Source: Bullera alba
Taxonomy: Eukaryota; Basidiomycota; Tremellomycetes; Tremellales; Bulleraceae
Reading direction: 5' to 3'
Assembly: GCA_001600095.1 (NCBI GenBank)
Contig: BCIX01000005.1
Coordinates: 254,523-318,522, forward strand
Length of the DNA stretch: 64,000 nucleotides
The notes under the pieces are model-generated. The model saw nothing but the letters and a program-made list of their open reading frames with translations. It made no database searches and was not told the DNA's origin. Shown here piece after piece: positions 59,395-64,000 of the stretch. How positions within the stretch are numbered: position 1 is the first letter of the stretch; each line of letters starts with the position of its first letter. The translations under genes were made by a program, and so were the position numbers.

Positions 59395-60890
59395 GTCAGA
59401 TCTGCGAGATAGGTGGTTCGCAAGGGTGGTGACGATCCGGGAAATGGAGACCTGGAGTGGTGGTGAGGCGCCGGGCTGGAGTTCGAACGTGAGTTGCTTG
59501 ATGTACAGGGAAGTGGCTAAGGTGTATGCGTGTACAGCGGTTCTCGTGGTGTTGGTACAGTGTGGATTGGTGTTGTGGAATGAGTGTGGGCTGTGAGCTA
59601 TGGGGAGATGGAGAGATGGGATCAGCGGGAATTACATCGTTGGCGCCTTCTTGACGTGATTATATTCCATCAGAATGCTCTTTCGGAGTTCGAAGCCGCT
59701 GTGACAAAACGTCATTATGCAGATGAGACCTTTCGCTTGGAAGAGGGAGGACTGTGAAGGATGTAAGGAAGGTGTAAGTTGGAAATGGTTCGAATGCCCG
59801 GTTTGGCGTTTGAAGATGGAGGTGGTGTAGGAGTTTTGACCATCCTTTGACATGTTATCTGACACACGTATCAGGCGAGTGAGAGGAGAAAGTCACTACC
59901 GGCTCGGTTGCGGTTGTTCGTGCTCGAAGAGTTTGACGAAACCGGGGGAAGCTTCCATGGGCGACCGGTACTCACCTGACGTTGTACGGCTGACGAGAAC
60001 AGTGGGCGTCGGTGTTTGTCGGGTAGCCAGCGGGCGTAGAGTCAACTGTGGAGTGATATGACGAGAGAGAGGTCGAAGAGAGGTGAGAATGGGCGAGAGT
60101 GGGGGTGAGTGAACAGAGGTGAAGAGAGGTTAGGAGAGATGAGCTGCAGAAGAGGAGTAAGATCATATTGGCCTTCTATCAATTGCCTCAGCGCTCTGTT
60201 CGCCACAAGGCATCAGCGCATCAGCTTGGAACAGCCTCGTTAGCTCGCTACATAGCCTCTTTGTACCGTCGGAGCGGGTTGCTGTGCTCGGGGCGTCGGA
60301 TGATGCTCGGACCTGCTTTGTTCACCAAGGTGCACTAAGCTTATGTTAGTGTAATCCGGAAGCTGTGATGGACTCGTACCTGTCGATCACCGTTGTCAAG
60401 CTGGCAACCATGGCGACCAGTCACCGGGTGTATTACGTTGAGCCTGGTCAATTGAGCTACGTGTAGATGACCTTCGAGCGAGTCCGCGACTCAGAGGCAA
60501 GCGAGTATGGGCTGGACGAATATCAAGTAAGTTGTTAAACTCGAGGCAGGTTCAAGCACGGAGACTCACGCATTGGAGAGGAGAGTGAAACGCCGGCGTG
60601 TTTTGAGTCGGCGCTAGTGTGCACGTACCCACAAATCTGTTTCCGATTTCTCCGAGATCATACGAGTATATGTTCTCCAGCGGCATGTGCTTTTGATGCA
60701 TGTCGTTGTCTTCATCGATTAGGGTAAGAGTACAACATGAAGCATCGAGACCGGATCTCGAACATCGGTGTCGCTCGTAGATGAGAGCCGAGGTTGATCA
60801 TATACTGTACCATACAACGAGCACCTTGTCCACGGTGCTGACTTCCCGGGTCCGGATATGATGATGACCGATAAGTGACAATGATTCAGA
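59395..60890. promoter_or_regulatory. Long intergenic region upstream of laccase
   Basis: 1,496 bp. It should hold the laccase promoter and, on the right, the 3' UTR of the HP1-type gene. A purine-rich stretch (gagagagaggtcgaagagagg and onward, about 60062-60160) reads as a CT-tract on the laccase strand and may mark a transcription start or long leader. Small frames (such as 59852-60061) have no support. A long promoter suits a regulated secreted enzyme. Confidence 0.5.
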
Positions 60891-62020
60891 TCATGCAAGG
60901 ACTTGTTTCCACCTACACAAACGTCGTCAGATCGATCTATCGGATTGATGAGTGGTGAAGCAAGTATTCACTTGAGATGGGCTTCGTAAAACTTGAGGAT
61001 CTGGCACACAACGTCAGTGCTGCGAGGTGTACCACACTTCTCAGCACTCACCTTCTGAGGACATCGAGCGTAGGCCACATCGGCAGCCTGTGCTAGTCTT
61101 TCGCCTCCGACCCTGCGCCCAGCGTCAGACATTGGGCATCTGGCTCGTGGGCTCTGTACTCACATTGTCAGATACACCTTGAGCTTCCCATCCGCATCCC
61201 GTTCTATAGTATCCACCGAGGCGACCTTGTCCTCCCAATCATCCACACCCTCGTACTTGGCCAAACTACCGTTGTGGGTTTTCGACCAGGTCGAAACGTG
61301 CGAGTCATCGTCTTTCGCTTTGAGCGGCCTTGTCTCCTTGGCTGGTCGGCTGAGTGCTGGTGGAGCAACTTTGGCCGACTTGGCAGGCTTCGAAGAGGAC
61401 GGAGCGGTAGAGGCTGTTCGAGCCCGTTTACCATTCTTCCCAGCTGCCGCGGAGGATTGGGGCAGACTTTTTTGATTCGAGCTCCAGTATGCCTTGACGA
61501 TGTCTTCGGCATGGCTTCTGACAGCCACTCAGCTTCGTTGATATCCGAAGTGTGGGCGGCCTCCACTCACACATTCTCTTCCGGCTCCCAGGTATCGTGT
61601 TCTGAAGTGTACCCTCTCCACGAGACCAAAACTATGGCCTGCTCAGCATAGACTAGAGTCCTGTCTCCGTACGCACTCACACTGAAGTTTGCCCCCTCTC
61701 TTTCGATGATCTAGTACCGCTTCAACCTCAAATTCGCCCTCCGCGTCCTCTGTGACGTCCTCCTCCTCATCTATGCTTTTCTGTTCCTCTTCCTCGTCTG
61801 CTTGTTCTTCCTCTTGCTCGATCGCATCCTCATATTCCACCTCGTCCTCCCCCTCGTCCTCCCCCTCGTCCTCCCCCTCGTCCTCCCCCTCTATTGACTC
61901 AACATCATCGTCGTCTCTGTCGTCTTTGCCGTTCTTCCCCGAGGGCTGAACCGAAGTCCTCGCCTTAGGTGCAAGCGGCAATGAAGACTTCGACACGGGC
62001 TTCTTCACCAACTTCGACAT
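60891..62020 (-). CDS. HP1-type chromodomain and chromoshadow-domain protein
   Basis: A heterochromatin protein that binds H3K9-methylated nucleosomes through the chromodomain and dimerises through the chromoshadow domain. Start ATG 62020 (MSKLVKKPVSKSS). Residues about 33-96 are extremely acidic (EGED repeats). The chromodomain follows: EFEVEAVLDHRKRGGKLQFL, VSWRGYTSEHDTWEPEENV, EDIVKAYW. After a Ser/Lys/Ala linker comes the chromoshadow: WEDKVASVDTIERDADGKLK, VYLTMVGGERLAQAADVAYA, RCPQKILKFYEAHLKWKQ. TGA 60891-60893; about 270 residues. The aromatic-cage positions look filled (V-E-A-V, W of SWRGY, W of DTWEP). The frame stays open upstream of ATG 62020 (SDGEEEDD), so an extra N-terminal exon reaching about 62320 is possible. 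Confidence 0.88.
61841..61888. repeat. 12-bp coding minisatellite, four perfect units
   Basis: The unit ctcgtcctcccc is repeated four times without change and codes on the minus strand for (GEDE)n in the acidic tract of the HP1-type protein. Because the unit is a multiple of three, copy-number change would lengthen or shorten the tract without a frameshift. Confidence 0.85.
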
Positions 62021-62786
62021 GTCGTCTTCCTCCTCGCCGTCGGATTGCGCACTACCAGGCTGATCCTCGTCTTCTGAGGCCGAAGGGGACTTGGCCTTGC
62101 GGCCTGAAGGGGATTTCTCGCCGGATCCGCCTGGCGAACGAAGTGGGAGAAGTCCGGAGAGTGCGTTCCAGATCCGAGACGAGGATTGAGGTGCTTTTAG
62201 ATTCTGATCGGACAGTTTGAAGGAGGTCGAAAGCGAAACGAAGTGTTCCGCTGGCGTTATGAGCTGATATCACAGTGCTGTCCTGACCTTGAGGAGGGAT
62301 GAGGAGGAGCGTGATAGCGAACATCAACTCGTATATTCAGAATTCATTGGCAGGCACTTCAGAGCTTCAGACATCAGGCCTCAGGCCTCAGGTCTCATAG
62401 GGTCTAATGGGCAGTTGGGTCCAGGGTCTGCCGCTGCTTAGAGCTGATTAGCATCTGTTTCATTCTGCTTATATTAGACATTCCGCTTAGTCATTAGAAA
62501 TATTTCTAATTGCCCGCGCGGAATCAAATTTCGAAAAGGACGCCCTGTTACAAAGTAGCCTCGGCGCGGGGCGCCTCGGTTCACGTCTATTGTTGTTGTT
62601 GCGGTTGTGGACAGGGCCGGATGAGCCGAATGGGTGGGGGGAATATTTAGAGTCAGCTATTTTCTGCATTTAATCCCATTACCATGACCATCGCCTCACC
62701 AGGTCAAGAGATCCAGTAACCAACCAGCACCTATCATCGTTCATCATCATTCGTGCACGTTGGACCCTACACCAGAGTATACTGAC
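62021..62786. promoter_or_regulatory. Divergent intergenic region HP1-type gene / PHD gene
   Basis: 766 bp between outward-facing genes. Its left part may contain an extra 5' exon of the HP1-type gene (open frame to about 62135, acceptor ...ttcgccag). A seven-base tandem run (tcaggcc, about 62370-62392) and the 18-bp palindrome listed separately are in the middle. A (gtt)n run follows near 62590. Confidence 0.5.
62493..62510. promoter_or_regulatory. Perfect 18-bp palindrome
   Basis: ATTAGAAATATTTCTAAT reads the same on both strands. It is A/T-rich in a G/C-balanced region and lies between two divergent genes, so it could be an operator for a dimeric factor. It is not a standard heat-shock element, because the GAA and TTC are four bases apart, not two. 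Confidence 0.4.
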
Positions 62787-64000
62787 ATGGAGGTGGACGC
62801 CACGGAAGATCCACCAGCCTCGAGCTCGTCATCAAGACTTTCATCCCGGCCAAGGGTCAAGTCACAAAGAGCGATTGAATCCGAGCATGTGGACAGGTTA
62901 CTCGCCCGAGCCAAGCACAATGCTCGACAGCAGGAATTACAGGCCCAGCGAGAGGGTTCAGCCTCAACCGCAACTTCCGATCAGTTGAAGAAGACCTCGA
63001 AGGGGGATGGAGTGGGAAAAGCACCCAAGCGGAAGGGCAAGAGAGTCAAGGTGGACGAGGTGTATTGTATTTGTAAGGGTGACGGCGAGGACGGCAGGCC
63101 TATGATCGAGTGCGGTCAATGTGACGACTGGTGAGTGAACCTTCCCTAGCGAGCCGTAAAGTGCGCAACGTGGTGCATTGCCACGTATAATGCCACAAAG
63201 GCTTTGCTGTCGCCACGAATGCTGATCCTTTGTTTCCCACTATAAAGGTTTCACTTTGACTGTATAAGCTTGTCCGCAGATGAGGCCGAGAGGATCCGTG
63301 AGTTGTGCTCTTGCCCTCGTACAACTCTTCTTACTACCCCCACCATACGATTGCCGCCCCTACCTTGACACAATGACCGCTGTCACTTTGCGACCCAGAA
63401 TCAGGCTGACGTTTCGACCCGTCGTAGACGAGTATGTGTGTGGAACTTGCGAAGAAGCGACCGGCCTGAAAACAACTCGTAAGTCGAGCACTAACGCTTC
63501 ATGGACTGCCTCCCTCTCTCCTGTATGTAGATGCCGTGCTGGAGCCTTGCGACATGTCACTGTTGCTGCGAAGGCCATACAGAGAATAAAGGTCGTCGAT
63601 CATGGTACTCTACTCTCGCATGGCTCGAACAGACAGTACTGTTGGGATCCATTCTTCTGTACCGTTGAGCCATCACTGCTCCAATGCTCCGAGCCAGAAC
63701 ATCGTTATCGAGCTATACCCCGCTTGCATACATGCTCTCCCTCCGCTCCTCTGCCGCATGTGACTGCACCTGGCTCGTATGCTGCACGCTAGCCGGTGTC
63801 TCCTTCACCCTTCTCCTCTCCCTCAGTCGCGATCGAGACTCGAATTGGTTAGGATGCACTATAGAGCCCTTGGACTGACCCACGCCCACAGATATCCACG
63901 ACATTGCGAGTCTTCAATCGCCTTCACCACCCCCGGGAGTGGGCAAGCCGCCAAGGAAGAGGGCCAATGGAAATGTGAGTCCAAATTGGTCCGATGATCA
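62787..64000 (+). CDS. PHD-finger protein, 5' part (Spp1/Bye1-like)
   Basis: A chromatin reader; the 3' end lies beyond the window. The start ATG 62787 gives an acidic/Ser-rich leader (MEVDATEDPPASSSSS), a basic helix (VDRLLARAKHNARQQELQ) and a Lys-rich patch. A PHD finger of the H3K4me3 type is assembled over three exons: VYCICKGDGEDGRPMIECGQ, CDDWFHFDCISLSADEAERI, HEYVCGTCEEATGLKTT. The Cys/His ligand order and the Trp after CDD are intact. After 63479 the model is unclear: the next acceptor (about 63530) gives HAVLEPCDMSLLLRR and then a stop. A later stretch (about 63892-63993, IHDIASLQSPSPPPGVGKPP, then a gtgagt donor) looks coding. Spp1 (COMPASS) versus Bye1 type cannot be settled. Confidence 0.7.

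Noticed and set aside
62493..62510. Heat-shock element reading of the palindrome
   Set aside because: GAA and TTC are separated by four bases, not the two needed for a canonical element.
1..64000. CRISPR arrays, prokaryotic operons, riboswitches
   Set aside because: The window is eukaryotic: spliceosomal introns throughout, and no regularly spaced repeats of the CRISPR type were seen.

Overview
The window is nuclear DNA of a basidiomycete fungus, most likely a Tremellomycete (Cryptococcus/Kwoniella/Tremella relatives); the species cannot be named from sequence alone. Reasons: dense gene spacing, genes broken by many introns of about 45-60 bases (donor mostly gtgagt, branch site near ctgac/ctaac, acceptor tag/cag), and lineage-typical genes such as a CPL1-domain secreted protein, a laccase of the cryptococcal type and an Ssd1 that keeps its RNase II aspartates. 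All exon chains were assembled by eye from splice signals and frame continuity; none was tested against RNA.

1-10 kb: 3' end of a RING E3 ligase with a CaaX-like tail; a Nur1-type nuclear rim protein divergent from RIM20/PalA (alkaline pH signalling scaffold); a disordered orphan; a Golgi GT32 mannosyltransferase of the Och1 type. 10-11.7 kb: a poorly resolved minus-strand coding stretch. 11.7-24.4 kb: SSD1, a probable mitochondrial protein, a mitochondrial carrier and the AFG1 ATPase; the carrier and AFG1 both contain very short exons (9-22 nt). 24.7-37.3 kb: kinesin-5 with a BimC box, a cysteine-rich CPL1-domain secreted protein, a UXT/prefoldin-like subunit, the complex I 21 kDa subunit and a large disordered RING-H2 ligase.

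38-50 kb is the least ordinary part. It holds five genes I do not recognise: two tandem membrane proteins (the second with four copies of an unrecognised repeat of about 40 residues), a minus-strand orphan, and two intronless orphans. Inside it lie an 83-bp element with perfect 10-bp terminal inverted repeats and an 8-bp target duplication, and the conserved Golgi GDP-mannose transporter.

50.6-64 kb returns to conserved genes: a PRELI-domain lipid-transfer protein, an intron-containing tRNA-Ser(GCT), an API5-like protein, mitochondrial ribosomal protein bS21m, a secreted laccase, an HP1-type chromodomain/chromoshadow protein, and a divergent PHD-finger gene that runs off the end.

Functional themes: cell wall and surface (GDP-mannose transporter, GT32 mannosyltransferase, SSD1, laccase, CPL1-like protein, RIM20), mitochondria (complex I subunit, bS21m, AFG1, carrier, PRELI protein) and chromatin/nuclear rim (HP1, PHD protein, Nur1). 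These are scattered, as is usual in fungi, and do not form an operon-like unit.
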